Assembly: GCF_014652835.1 (NCBI RefSeq)
Contig: NZ_BMZO01000005.1
Location: 1 to 64,000 of the forward strand
Origin: Limoniibacter endophyticus
Lineage (GTDB): Bacteria > Pseudomonadota > Alphaproteobacteria > Rhizobiales > Rhizobiaceae
Length of the DNA: 64,000 bases
Reading direction: 5' to 3'
The notes beneath the pieces were generated by a model, which saw nothing but the letters and a program-made list of their open reading frames with translations, was not told the origin of the DNA and did no database searches. How positions within the stretch are numbered: the first letter of the stretch is position 1; each line of letters starts with the position of its first letter. Positions 1 to 8,751 of this stretch are shown here, piece by piece. Position numbers and translations under genes: made by a program.

Positions 1-119
1 TGCCGGACATGACGCAAATCGTGTAGCAGAGGCACAGAAATCGTCAAGTAAACCAAACAGGCAGGTATTCTATGTAGATTTGATCTGGCAATGTGCGAAC
101 TGGCTAAGGGGCAGTACGA

Positions 120-1076
120 ATGACGGATCAGCCGAAAATGAAAAGCTTTCTCCTCAGTGGCGCTTCCGGTTTCATAGGCAGGACCCTCATAGGCAAGCTC
201 CTTGCATCGGGACACAGCGTATCCGCCTTTTATCGCCAAGATCTGCCGCCCGCATATCCTTGCGTGAACTGGATACGAACCGGGGACTTGTCCGTAGATG
301 TGCCCGAGGTGGACACCAAGTTTAAATTCGATCTGTTCATCAACCTCGCTGCCGTCCTGAAGACGGGCCCCGATAATATTGCTGTCAATGAATCCGCAAC
401 GGCGCGTATTGCCGCTAACGTCTCGAATTTCATCCTTGCCGCGGACATCCCACGAGCGATTGTCATTAGTACGGTTGCTGCCAGCGTTGCAGAGAATGGT
501 CTGCCGAACGCACGCCGCTATGGGCTTGAGAAGTTGGAGGCGGACAGGATATTTCTAGAAAAACTGCGAGATAGAGAGTTGGCAATTCTGCGCCCGCCCG
601 CGGTTTATGGTCCAGGCATGCAGAGCAGTCTTTCTGCGCTGGCCTCCCTGATCAGGAAGCGCATGCCCATTCCGCTTGGCCGCGCGACGGCGCCACGTCA
701 TTACATTTCTCTTGTCAATCTTTGCTCGCTCATCAAAAGAATCGCGTGTGTGCCGTCGGAGCAGTGGCCTAAGGCTGGTCCTGTTTGGGAAGTGTCGGAT
801 GGGCAACCCATATCTACCTCTGACCTTGTTGAAATGCTTGGCCAGGTCATGGGAAGGCCAGCTCTTCTGGTTCCGCTTCCTTTAGCGTTGCTGCGGCTTG
901 CCGGCCGCCTTAGCGGACAGAGTGAGCTTGTCAGCAGTGCGATTGATGAACTCGCTATATCCGAACAAAGCGCACTCACAAACGCCTTTGGCTGGGAACC
1001 GATAGAACGTATGCCGGACAGCCTTTGCTTCTTACGAGAGGGCGACGGCCATCATGAGGGCCGGAGGACCGGCTGA
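120..1076 (+). CDS. NAD-dependent sugar epimerase/dehydratase (extended SDR)
   Basis: A 318-residue protein of the extended short-chain dehydrogenase family, which epimerises or dehydrates nucleotide sugars in the cytoplasm. The Rossmann nucleotide-binding motif GASGFIG is at residues 14-20, and the active-site set is visible as VIST (Ser117) and YGLEK (Tyr134, Lys138). An AAGGGG Shine-Dalgarno stretch precedes the ATG. It converges on the sugar-phosphate transferase gene next door, and the following genes are also polysaccharide genes, so a role in making an activated sugar for a surface glycan is likely. The exact substrate cannot be read from the sequence. Confidence 0.85.
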   Translation: MTDQPKMKSFLLSGASGFIGRTLIGKLLASGHSVSAFYRQDLPPAYPCVNWIRTGDLSVDVPEVDTKFKFDLFINLAAVLKTGPDNIAVNESATARIAANVSNFILAADIPRAIVISTVAASVAENGLPNARRYGLEKLEADRIFLEKLRDRELAILRPPAVYGPGMQSSLSALASLIRKRMPIPLGRATAPRHYISLVNLCSLIKRIACVPSEQWPKAGPVWEVSDGQPISTSDLVEMLGQVMGRPALLVPLPLALLRLAGRLSGQSELVSSAIDELAISEQSALTNAFGWEPIERMPDSLCFLREGDGHHEGRRTG

Positions 1077-1102
1077 GGCAACAGAGCCTTTACCCGCGCA
1101 GA

Positions 1103-1711
1103 TCAGTTGCCACCAACGGCATCTCCGCCACCTCGACCGATCAGCGTCAAGGCCATCAGGCGCAAATCGCCGCCCAAGCTCATCGTGCTCGCGTAGTCGC
1201 CATCAATACGAGCAAGCTCGGACGGAGAAGACATGTCTATGCCTTGAACTTGGCCACGGCCGGTAATGCCGGGGCGCACGCGATAGGCCCCTTCTTTTTC
1301 CCTTTGCATTATGAGTTCTGTCTGGCTCGGGAGACATGGACGTGGGCCCACGAAACTCATATCTCCTTTGATGACATTTATGATCTGGGGAAGTTCATCC
1401 AGCTTTGTTTTACGCAAGAAACGGCCGACGCGGGTGACTTTCGCGCTCGAAATCTCATGGCTCGGACGGTGTTCAGTTTCAACGGCCATGGTGCGAAGCT
1501 TGAACAACGTAAACTTTTCCTGTCCTCTGCCGATACGTATCTGTTTGAACAGGACAGAGCCATTTCTCTCATACCGAATGGCAACGGCGCATATGAGGCA
1601 TATAAGGAGGGCCGGGATTGCCAGAAGGAAAGCAAGACAAAGGTCGAGTATGCGTTTCCCGGCAATTTCGTAGGTCCCTCGGCTTTCGTATTTCATTTCG
1701 GTATCGGTCAT
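1103..1711 (-). CDS. Undecaprenyl-phosphate sugar-phosphate transferase (initiating glycosyltransferase)
   Basis: A 202-residue monotopic membrane enzyme of the bacterial sugar transferase family (PglC/WcaJ catalytic core). Such enzymes move a sugar-1-phosphate from a nucleotide sugar to undecaprenyl phosphate and so start glycan assembly. One hydrophobic segment lies at about residues 21-45. It is followed by the conserved stretches FKQIRIG (55-61), FKLRTM (70-75), KLDELPQ with the catalytic Asp105-Glu106 pair, and GDMSFVGPRP (116-125). The length fits the small PglC-like class without the extra N-terminal membrane domain of WbaP. It is convergent with the epimerase and divergent from the CapD-like gene; the donor sugar is unknown. 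Confidence 0.9.
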   Translation of the reverse strand: MTDTEMKYESRGTYEIAGKRILDLCLAFLLAIPALLICLICAVAIRYERNGSVLFKQIRIGRGQEKFTLFKLRTMAVETEHRPSHEISSAKVTRVGRFLRKTKLDELPQIINVIKGDMSFVGPRPCLPSQTELIMQREKEGAYRVRPGITGRGQVQGIDMSSPSELARIDGDYASTMSLGGDLRLMALTLIGRGGGDAVGGN

Positions 1712-1722
1712 CCCTGTGGGCT

Positions 1723-1737
1723 GAATATTAAATATTC
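1723..1737. promoter_or_regulatory. AT-rich dyad upstream of the sugar transferase
   Basis: GAATATT-A-AATATTC is a perfect 7-1-7 inverted repeat that begins 12 bases upstream of the sugar transferase ATG. It lies in the roughly 300-base divergent region shared with the CapD-like gene. Its position suggests a protein-binding or 5'-UTR site. No regulator is identified. Confidence 0.3.
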
Positions 1738-2009
1738 TTACAGTTGGAAGTTATTTTTGAAGCCGTATAAGAGGATCATCCTCATTTTAGTAGCAATAGG
1801 CGCTGTAGATCGTCATTACAATGCGGCGCGCCAGTACTGCTGCAACGAACACGCGTGGGTCCCGCCATCTGGCGTTATCCTATTGAGTTTTTTGGCGCAT
1901 GAGAGCAGTCTCCGGGTGATAGGGTAGAGTTGACGAAAGCTATCTGTTCCAGCAAACCACCCAAGTGCCGGGCGAACGCGTGCGCAAGGTCGATTTCAGG
2001 TAGAATTGC

Positions 2010-3950
2010 ATGAGACATATGAGTCTGACGGCGCATCTCACTTTACGCGTGGGTGGCGTCATTCTGGATCTAATAATCGCCGCGGCATCCATGACCTTGG
2101 CGTATTATATGGCCATGGGGACATTGGTGGCCTATGTGCCAGAGTTTCCGTGGCGTATAGCCGCTTTTTCCATGTTGGTTTTCTGCCTGATGCTGATGTT
2201 TTCCCTACATCGAGCGACATGGCGGTATGTTTCGATACCCGAGATCATATCCATCATAAAACTCGTCATCATATCCAACATACTTTACGTGATTTTCGCC
2301 TTTTTGCTGGTGCGAGGAAGCTATCTCCCCCGGAGTGTCCCCATTCTGACCGGGCTCTTCATGATTGCCGGTATGGCAGGCGTGCGGCTGACCTATCGCC
2401 TCTTTACGGAGGGCGGGTTCGCGCAATTCTTTACCAGCCCTTCTCCTGTTCCTGGTGCGCGTAATGCGCTGCTTTTCGGCTTCAACGACGAGGCCGAAGC
2501 TTTCGTTCGAAATCTGCGACGTTCACAAAAGAACAATCTGAACATCGTCGGCGTCGTCGACGACACCCCGATTAATCTGTTGGGATCTGTGCAGGGGCTC
2601 AAGATTCTCGGGCAATCGCGCGACCTCGAAAATATCGTGAACCGCCTTAAGACCCGCGGGATTCATGTTACGGAGCTTCTGATTGCAGAGAGTCAGTTAA
2701 GCAAGAAAGATCTTGTTGCAATCATCGATCATGCAGGTGCGAACAATCTGAAGGTCAAACGGATTCCGGATCTTAATCTCACATCGAATGTATCATCCGA
2801 CAGTCTGCTTGAACCGCGGCCGATCGAGATCACCGACCTTTTGGGACGTCCCGAAACGAAATGGGACGTGGGAAATGTCGCCAAGCTGATTTCCGGGCAA
2901 ACCGTTCTCATAACGGGAGCTGGCGGTTCTATAGGGTCGGAGTTGACCCGTCAGGTCGCTTCGTTTTGTCCCAAATCCATTGTTTCCGTCGACATCTCGG
3001 AGTTCAACGTCTACTCGCTGGACAAGCAAATCAAGACAGAGTTTCCGGCGGTCGAGCTGATCAGCCGCGTGGCTGACGTACGTGACAAGGCGGTTTTGAA
3101 TGAGGTTTTCGCCCTTTGTAAGCCTGACCTCGTCTTTCACGCAGCTGCGTTGAAGCATGTTCCGCTGCTCGAGGAAAACGCCCTGGAGGCAATCAAAACG
3201 AATGTGCTTGGAACACGCATCGTCGCCGACGCAGCATTGCGGCACGGCGTAAAGAATTTCGTGATGATCTCGACGGACAAGGCCGTCAATCCTACTAATG
3301 TTATGGGCGCCACGAAGCGAGCAGCCGAGGCATACTGCCAATCGCTCGATATCATGTCCCAGACAACTCGTTTCAAGACGGTGCGCTTCGGCAATGTCCT
3401 GGGTTCCGCTGGCTCAGTCGTTCCGCGATTTTCGGAGCAGATTGCACGCGGAGGGCCTGTTACCGTCACGCATCCGCAGATCACACGTTATTTTATGACC
3501 ATTCCGGAGGCTGTTCGTCTTGTTCTTCATGCATCGTCGCATGGAATGATAGGGGAGCTCACCCGTGGCAAGATCGTCGTGTTGGACATGGGGGAGCCCG
3601 TCCGTATAGTTGATCTTGCCGAGCGTCTGATCCAACTCGCGGGCTTTCGTCCTTATAAGGATATCGATATCACATTTACGGGCCTTCGAGCGGGCGAGAA
3701 GCTTTATGAAGAGCTTTTTGATCCCGACGAGTTACGGGATGGCATGACAGAGGAGGGCTTCTTCATTGCTTCTCCGCGATTGTTCGATCACAATCTGATG
3801 GATCGCTCGCTGCAAGAACTCGAGGCGGCAGTTGCGAAACTGGATCACCTACGCAGCTTGGAATTGCTCAGCCATCTGGTGCCGGAATACCATCCCGAAC
3901 ACCGCGCTTCTACCGATCCATTCATTCCCCACCATGTTCCTGCCGTGTAG
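2010..3950 (+). CDS. Polysaccharide biosynthesis nucleotide-sugar epimerase/dehydratase (CapD/WbpM type)
   Basis: A 646-residue inner-membrane enzyme. Four hydrophobic segments occupy roughly residues 12-125, followed by a CoA-binding-like Rossmann domain (about 150-275) and a catalytic SDR domain. The SDR domain has TGAGGSIG at 302-309, STDKA at 421-425 and MGATK at 432-436. Methionine in place of the usual catalytic tyrosine is the normal state in this family, whose members are mostly 4,6-dehydratases of UDP-GlcNAc-type sugars. An AGGTAG ribosome site precedes ATG 2010; ATG 2019 is an alternative start. It probably supplies a deoxy-amino sugar for the glycan made by the neighbouring genes. 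Confidence 0.9.
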   Translation: MRHMSLTAHLTLRVGGVILDLIIAAASMTLAYYMAMGTLVAYVPEFPWRIAAFSMLVFCLMLMFSLHRATWRYVSIPEIISIIKLVIISNILYVIFAFLLVRGSYLPRSVPILTGLFMIAGMAGVRLTYRLFTEGGFAQFFTSPSPVPGARNALLFGFNDEAEAFVRNLRRSQKNNLNIVGVVDDTPINLLGSVQGLKILGQSRDLENIVNRLKTRGIHVTELLIAESQLSKKDLVAIIDHAGANNLKVKRIPDLNLTSNVSSDSLLEPRPIEITDLLGRPETKWDVGNVAKLISGQTVLITGAGGSIGSELTRQVASFCPKSIVSVDISEFNVYSLDKQIKTEFPAVELISRVADVRDKAVLNEVFALCKPDLVFHAAALKHVPLLEENALEAIKTNVLGTRIVADAALRHGVKNFVMISTDKAVNPTNVMGATKRAAEAYCQSLDIMSQTTRFKTVRFGNVLGSAGSVVPRFSEQIARGGPVTVTHPQITRYFMTIPEAVRLVLHASSHGMIGELTRGKIVVLDMGEPVRIVDLAERLIQLAGFRPYKDIDITFTGLRAGEKLYEELFDPDELRDGMTEEGFFIASPRLFDHNLMDRSLQELEAAVAKLDHLRSLELLSHLVPEYHPEHRASTDPFIPHHVPAV

Positions 3951-4052
3951 TGTGTATCAATATCTGCAATGGCCTTATCCTGATCGTTTTGAGATGCTAG
4001 CGGTATAGGGTAAAAAACTTTCGTTATATCAGCAGCGGATAATCCACGGTAC

Positions 4053-5372
4053 ATGCTCAAGAAATTCATGCTTTTCCGCCGGGGACTCGATCCGATCCTC
4101 CTGACGATTGCCGTAGCTTGTTTTGGCGTTAAGCTTGTTCCTGATAAGATCATCCTGGGCATTTTTTGCGGAATAGGACTTTATCTGATCATCGTCCGTC
4201 ACCGTGCGTGCCGGTTGATTGATCGGCGTTATGCCTTTGCGGCAGTGGCTTATGGGATCACCGTTGTTACACTTGGATTCGTTCATGGCGAAGTAGAAGC
4301 AAACGCCCGGTGGATCGCCTATCCGCTTTACTTTCTAGGGGCGATCCTGCTTTGGCCAGGTACCGTCCTTGTTCGTGATCCATTGCGACAGATTGCGCTG
4401 GGCGCGCGCCTGGGACTGCTTTTCTCCATTGTCTGGGTACTCTATGAGTACTGGATCAACTCTGCGCGTATTGGCTTTGGTGGCAATGCGGCTAACGCCG
4501 CTTTTGTTATCGCGGCATTGGCAATATTGGCTCGGTTCGAGGTAAGAGACGCACCTCGTTTTCTGCCAAACAGCGTGCTTTGGTTCTATCTGGCCATGTT
4601 CCCTGTGATAATGACGGGAACGCGTAGTGTTCTCCCTCTCTTCGTGATCGTCGCCTTAGTTGATCTCTATATAGCCTGTAAAGAATTCTCCGTTCAAAGG
4701 TCTGGCTGGACGAAACCAAAAGCCGCGTTATCCCTTATTGCGATCGCTGTCATCGCGGGAACCGGCTTCTACACGTCTGACATGATCGATCAGCGTTTGA
4801 ACTATACTATTCAGGAAATAGACAGTCTCGCGGAGGGTACAGTGCTGGACACCCCTCCTACCGGATTGGAGATACGCGTCGCCCTTTGGAAAGGTGCTCT
4901 TGACGTGGTCGCCGAACATCCTGTGAGCGGGATGGGGGCGGTCCAGAGCATGCGGCAGATATTGGATGGAATTCCGGTCCAGCAATTAGGACATTATAAG
5001 AATTTCATTCATGTTCATTTCTTTCTTTTAGATGAATTGCGCATCCGGGGCACTATAGGTCTCGTTTTCCAGCTAATATTCTTCATAGTCGTTTTCGCGC
5101 GCCTCTTTCGCGACGGGACCCCCAACATCAGAATAAACAGCTTTATCTTTCTGGCACTATTGCTTCTCTACGGAGCAATGCACGGCTTGCTCCTCGGCGA
5201 CAGGAATATCGGCGTAATGGTATTGTTTTTCTTCGCGACCCTGGGCGATATACGACGAAAAGAGCTGCGCATGCGAAGAACGGTGACGGAAGTATCGCCC
5301 TTAAGCTATGATGGATCCTCTTCGTCTCCAGACGGGGGAGAGCTGCGGCCGTCATCGGGAAGACACGTATGA
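4053..5372 (+). CDS. O-antigen ligase/polymerase-family membrane protein
   Basis: A 439-residue polytopic membrane protein with about ten to twelve hydrophobic segments and a large extracytoplasmic loop near residues 250-330 (after TSDMIDQRLNY), followed by more membrane segments. This is the layout of the Wzy/WaaL (O-antigen ligase) superfamily. Such proteins join or polymerise lipid-linked glycans at the periplasmic face. It lies 100 bases after the CapD-like gene on the same strand and is probably co-transcribed. Family members are very diverse in sequence, so ligase and polymerase cannot be told apart. The last 40 residues are hydrophilic and Ser-rich. Confidence 0.75.
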   Translation: MLKKFMLFRRGLDPILLTIAVACFGVKLVPDKIILGIFCGIGLYLIIVRHRACRLIDRRYAFAAVAYGITVVTLGFVHGEVEANARWIAYPLYFLGAILLWPGTVLVRDPLRQIALGARLGLLFSIVWVLYEYWINSARIGFGGNAANAAFVIAALAILARFEVRDAPRFLPNSVLWFYLAMFPVIMTGTRSVLPLFVIVALVDLYIACKEFSVQRSGWTKPKAALSLIAIAVIAGTGFYTSDMIDQRLNYTIQEIDSLAEGTVLDTPPTGLEIRVALWKGALDVVAEHPVSGMGAVQSMRQILDGIPVQQLGHYKNFIHVHFFLLDELRIRGTIGLVFQLIFFIVVFARLFRDGTPNIRINSFIFLALLLLYGAMHGLLLGDRNIGVMVLFFFATLGDIRRKELRMRRTVTEVSPLSYDGSSSSPDGGELRPSSGRHV

Positions 5373-5446
5373 ACGTGGACCACGCGCTGCGGAAAGGTTC
5401 TAGTTCACGACTGTTTGCAGGTCATCCTTAAACCGGCCCCGATTTC

Positions 5447-6784
5447 TCAAGCCGAGGCGAGGGAAATCGCTTCGGCCACGTCCTCGTGCAGGGAGGGATC
5501 CAGCGTCGAGGTTGAAACACGGATGTGATTGACCGGCTCCAGCGAATATTTGCTGCCGGGATTGACCGCGATGTTGCGCGCGGCAAGGGTGACGATGGCA
5601 AACTGTTCGGATGCAACCGGAATCCAGTGGCAAAGGCCGTTTCCCGGCCGCAAGACGATGCCGCGTTTGCGCAGGGCATCTGCAAGACCGTCGCGACGTG
5701 CCTGATAGATCGATCGCGCCCTGATAATGTTCGCTTGCGTTTCCGGATGGTTTAGCAACCACGCCGTTGCCCCTTGTAGCAGACGGCTCGTCCATCCCGA
5801 ACTGAATGATCGATATGACTGGATCTGTTCGATTATCTCGTCGGTAGATGAAAGAACGGCAAGGCGCAGGTCCGGCCCCAGCGTTTTCGAGTAGGAGACG
5901 ATATGGATGGTCTGCTCGGGGAAACGCGATCCGAGGGATTGCGGAGGGGCTGCTGACAGATCGGCAACCCCGTCATCCTCAATAATCAGCGTGTTGCTTC
6001 CCTCGAGTACATCGCCGATCTGCGCAAGTCGATCCGATGTCATGGTCAAGCCCGTCACCGCATGCAGCCGCGGTTGGAAGATGAACGCCGCCGGCTTGTG
6101 TGTCATCGCCTGTCGCAGCGAGTCCGGACGCGGACCTTGCTCGTCGCAACTCACCGGAATAATCCGCACGCCGTAATCTTCGAGGATGTCGAGGAGGCGC
6201 ATCGCCGTCGGGTTTTCGATGGCGACCACGGAATTATGCGGCACGACCGCACGAATGACAGTGTAGAACGCGTTATAGCCGCCATTCGTCGCCAGAAGCG
6301 CCTTTGCTTCGTAAGGCCAACGCTTGGAAACCGCGCCGCGCAACTCATCGGTTATCCTGCTGCGCTCATATGTGTTGAGATCCTTTAGCTGCGTGGCAAA
6401 GGCAAAGGCTCCGTCCAGTTCCGGCAATAGTCGCACATCGGGTACCGCCATGCGCAGATCGATGACGTCAGCGCGGTAATTGCCATTATCGGCAAAGCGC
6501 TCAGGTTTGGAAATGAAGCGATTTTCGCTCACCCTCGTGCCTTGTCGACCCTTTCCGGTGATGACTTTCTGCTTGCGCAGTTCGCTCCACGCTTCCGACA
6601 GGGTGGCCGGACTGATCCCCATCTCGAAGGCCAGATCGCGCAAGGGGGGAAGCCGCATTCCCACGGGGAGCACCCCCGCACGTATTAGCGCGCTGGTCTC
6701 CAGTGCTATGCCGCGTATCGTACGCTCGCCGATCTTTTCTGCCAGCCATTTAGCATCGATGTCGCCGCTCATAGAATTATCCAT
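5447..6784 (-). CDS. MocR/PdxR-type GntR regulator with aminotransferase domain
   Basis: A 445-residue regulator with an N-terminal GntR winged helix (about residues 10-85; LRDLAFEMGISPATLSEAW is the recognition region). It is fused to a fold-type-I aminotransferase domain. The PLP-binding lysine is visible in the SYSK motif (Lys300). MocR proteins sense PLP or an amino compound and usually control the adjacent divergent genes. Here that is an amino-acid ABC importer starting 87 bases away, with an inverted repeat between them. A second Met at residue 5 is an alternative start. The effector is unknown. Confidence 0.9.
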   Translation of the reverse strand: MDNSMSGDIDAKWLAEKIGERTIRGIALETSALIRAGVLPVGMRLPPLRDLAFEMGISPATLSEAWSELRKQKVITGKGRQGTRVSENRFISKPERFADNGNYRADVIDLRMAVPDVRLLPELDGAFAFATQLKDLNTYERSRITDELRGAVSKRWPYEAKALLATNGGYNAFYTVIRAVVPHNSVVAIENPTAMRLLDILEDYGVRIIPVSCDEQGPRPDSLRQAMTHKPAAFIFQPRLHAVTGLTMTSDRLAQIGDVLEGSNTLIIEDDGVADLSAAPPQSLGSRFPEQTIHIVSYSKTLGPDLRLAVLSSTDEIIEQIQSYRSFSSGWTSRLLQGATAWLLNHPETQANIIRARSIYQARRDGLADALRKRGIVLRPGNGLCHWIPVASEQFAIVTLAARNIAVNPGSKYSLEPVNHIRVSTSTLDPSLHEDVAEAISLASA

Positions 6785-6787
6785 TAA

Positions 6788-6829
6788 TGTTCAATAACGT
6801 AATAATGTTTGTATTTTCAGAATTGAACA
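6788..6829. promoter_or_regulatory. Inverted repeat in the MocR/importer divergent region
   Basis: TGTTCAAT (6788-6795) and ATTGAACA (6822-6829) are perfect inverted copies separated by 26 bases, in the AT-rich 86-base gap between two divergent genes. This is a good candidate operator for the MocR regulator, acting on itself and on the importer operon. The assignment is by position only. Confidence 0.45.
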
Positions 6830-6870
6830 AATAATTTTCCGAAAGCAAGGTAATTCAGGACACATTTCGC

Positions 6871-7827
6871 ATGACAGTCACACTTCGCCTGGCCCTCCGC
6901 GACTGGGACTATATGACCCCTCTCGCGCTCGGAGACGTTTCCTCACCGCGCCTCGCCATCAAGCTGGATCGCGTCGGCACGCTGGTTGAGGATCTTGGCA
7001 GCTCGGCGGAACATGACGCCGCGGAGATCTCGTTTAGCCGCTACGCAAAAGCGCGTCTCGCAGGAGATGAGCGGGTTGTCGGTATTCCGAATTTCATCAT
7101 GCGTGGATTTCGTCATCGCTGCATCATCACTTCCAAGTCCAGTTCGATACGCAATTTTGCCGATCTCGCCGGAAAGAAGATCGGAGTCACCGGTTGGCGC
7201 GATTCCGGTAATATCTGGACGCGAGCTGCCATTCGTCGCGAAGGCGTAGGTGTCGAGGATGCGATGTGGTATGCTGGCCGTTTGACGCAGGCGCATCCTG
7301 TTGTGGATCGGCTCGATGGCTTTGGTCGTCCTGGTCGCATCGAGGCTGTTCCGGGTGAGCGTCCCATGGTCGAGCTTCTGGAGGAGGGTTGGCTGGATGC
7401 GGTTTTCACGCCCTTCATGCCGAAGGGTTTCTTCGACGAGGCGTCGCCGTTGCGTCAGGTCCTGGATGATTTCCGCGCAGCGGAAGTCGCCTATTTTAAC
7501 GAGGTCGGCTATGTGCCGGGCATGCATCTCGTAGGGATAAAGGCTTCTGTCGCTGACGAGCACCCGTGGATCATGGACGAGTTGAGCGAGTTGCTCGACG
7601 CATCGCAGCGCATGTGGCTCGAGAAACGCGAGAAATACGCCGATACGACGCCATGGATGATCGATGAGCTACGCCGTTGTGCAGCCGACCTTCCCGCTGA
7701 CTGGAGCCATAATGGCTTCGCGAAAAACGAGAAGATGATCCACGACTTTGCTGTCGAACTCTTCGAACAGAAAATCGCCGACCGCGTTATTTCGCTGGCC
7801 GAGCTTTTCCCGCGTCATGCGGCGTAA
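6871..7827 (+). CDS. NMT1/4,5-dihydroxyphthalate decarboxylase-like substrate-binding protein without signal peptide
   Basis: A 318-residue protein resembling the NMT1-like periplasmic-binding fold, in the branch annotated as 4,5-dihydroxyphthalate decarboxylase. Recognisable segments are FADLAGKKIGVTGWRDSGN (about 99-117) and WLDAVFTPFMPKGF. It begins MTVTLRLALRDWDYM with no signal peptide, so it should be cytoplasmic and is not a classical ABC binding protein. It is first in the operon controlled by the MocR gene and ends 40 bases before the true binding-protein gene. It may be an enzyme or sensor for the imported compound. The decarboxylase label is by family resemblance only. Confidence 0.6.
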   Translation: MTVTLRLALRDWDYMTPLALGDVSSPRLAIKLDRVGTLVEDLGSSAEHDAAEISFSRYAKARLAGDERVVGIPNFIMRGFRHRCIITSKSSSIRNFADLAGKKIGVTGWRDSGNIWTRAAIRREGVGVEDAMWYAGRLTQAHPVVDRLDGFGRPGRIEAVPGERPMVELLEEGWLDAVFTPFMPKGFFDEASPLRQVLDDFRAAEVAYFNEVGYVPGMHLVGIKASVADEHPWIMDELSELLDASQRMWLEKREKYADTTPWMIDELRRCAADLPADWSHNGFAKNEKMIHDFAVELFEQKIADRVISLAELFPRHAA

Positions 7828-7867
7828 GAAACGAACTCTTCCAGAATTCAAAAAGGGGAATACCGCA

Positions 7868-8749
7868 ATGTCTTTCAAGTTGAATCTATCAGCTGCCCTC
7901 GCGGCTTTCGCATTCGCTGCTCCGGCTCTCGCACAGGATGTGCTGCCGGAAATCAAGGTGAATGAGGAGCTTCGTGCTAAACTGCCGGAAAACATCCGTA
8001 CCGCCGGATCGATGATCTCCGTCAATAATGGCTCATTCCCGCCTTATGAAATTGTCGAAGGTACGAAAATGACGGGTGCAAGCGCGGATCTGACGAACGC
8101 ACTGGGCCAGCTGCTCGGCGTCAAGATCGAACACGCGACAGTCGGTGGTCTTCCGGCGCTGCTGTCCGGTGTCAATTCCGGCCGCTATCAATTCGCATTC
8201 GGCCCCATTGGCGATTTCAAGAGTCGTCAGGAATCCAACGATTTCGTTGATTGGGTTCAGGAATTCGTGGTTTTCGCGGTTCAGAAGGGCAATCCTAAGG
8301 GTATTGTGTCACTCGATACGGCCTGTGGCACCCGCATCGCTGTCATGGCCGGTGGCTCCGCGGAACGCGTTATTCAGGCGCAGGCGGAAAAATGCGCGTC
8401 TGACGGCAAGGAAAAGCTCGAAGTCCAGTCCTACACCGACCAGCCGAGCTCGATCCTCGCCGTTCGCTCGCGTCGCGCCGACGCCTTCTTCTCGTCGCAG
8501 GCGCCGCTCACTTATTTCGTCTCGCAGTCGAATGGCCAGCTCGAATTGACCGGCGTCGGTGAAAAGAACGGTTTTGACGATCTGTTCCAGGGCGCTGTCG
8601 TCCCCAAGGGTTCGGAGCTTGGCCCGATCCTGCGTGACGGTATCAAGGAACTGATTGCCAATGGCACCTATGAGGCGATTATGAAAAAGTGGGGCCTTGA
8701 AAACAACATGATCAAGGAGCCTGGCATCAACCTCGCCGGGACGAAGTAA
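7868..8749 (+). CDS. Polar amino-acid-type ABC transporter substrate-binding protein
   Basis: A 293-residue periplasmic binding protein of the family-3 solute-binding (polar amino acid) class. ATG 7868 was chosen over an upstream in-frame start because a clear signal peptide follows it (Met-Ser-Phe-Lys, then an Ala-rich core ending ALAQ near residue 23) and an AAGGGG ribosome site precedes it. The domain motifs YEIVEGTKMTGASADL and a C-terminal ELIANGTYEAIMKKWGL match the family. It is followed two bases later by the permease and then the ATPase, so this is a complete importer. The ligand is unknown. Confidence 0.9.
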   Translation: MSFKLNLSAALAAFAFAAPALAQDVLPEIKVNEELRAKLPENIRTAGSMISVNNGSFPPYEIVEGTKMTGASADLTNALGQLLGVKIEHATVGGLPALLSGVNSGRYQFAFGPIGDFKSRQESNDFVDWVQEFVVFAVQKGNPKGIVSLDTACGTRIAVMAGGSAERVIQAQAEKCASDGKEKLEVQSYTDQPSSILAVRSRRADAFFSSQAPLTYFVSQSNGQLELTGVGEKNGFDDLFQGAVVPKGSELGPILRDGIKELIANGTYEAIMKKWGLENNMIKEPGINLAGTK

Positions 8750-8751
8750 CA

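Noticed and set aside
1244-1927. 227-codon plus-strand ORF across the sugar transferase and its promoter
   Set aside because: It is antisense to a conserved enzyme and extends into a non-coding AT-rich region.
5400-5795. Overlapping minus-strand frames at the end of the MocR gene
   Set aside because: They are shadow frames of the aminotransferase domain, which is intact in the main frame.
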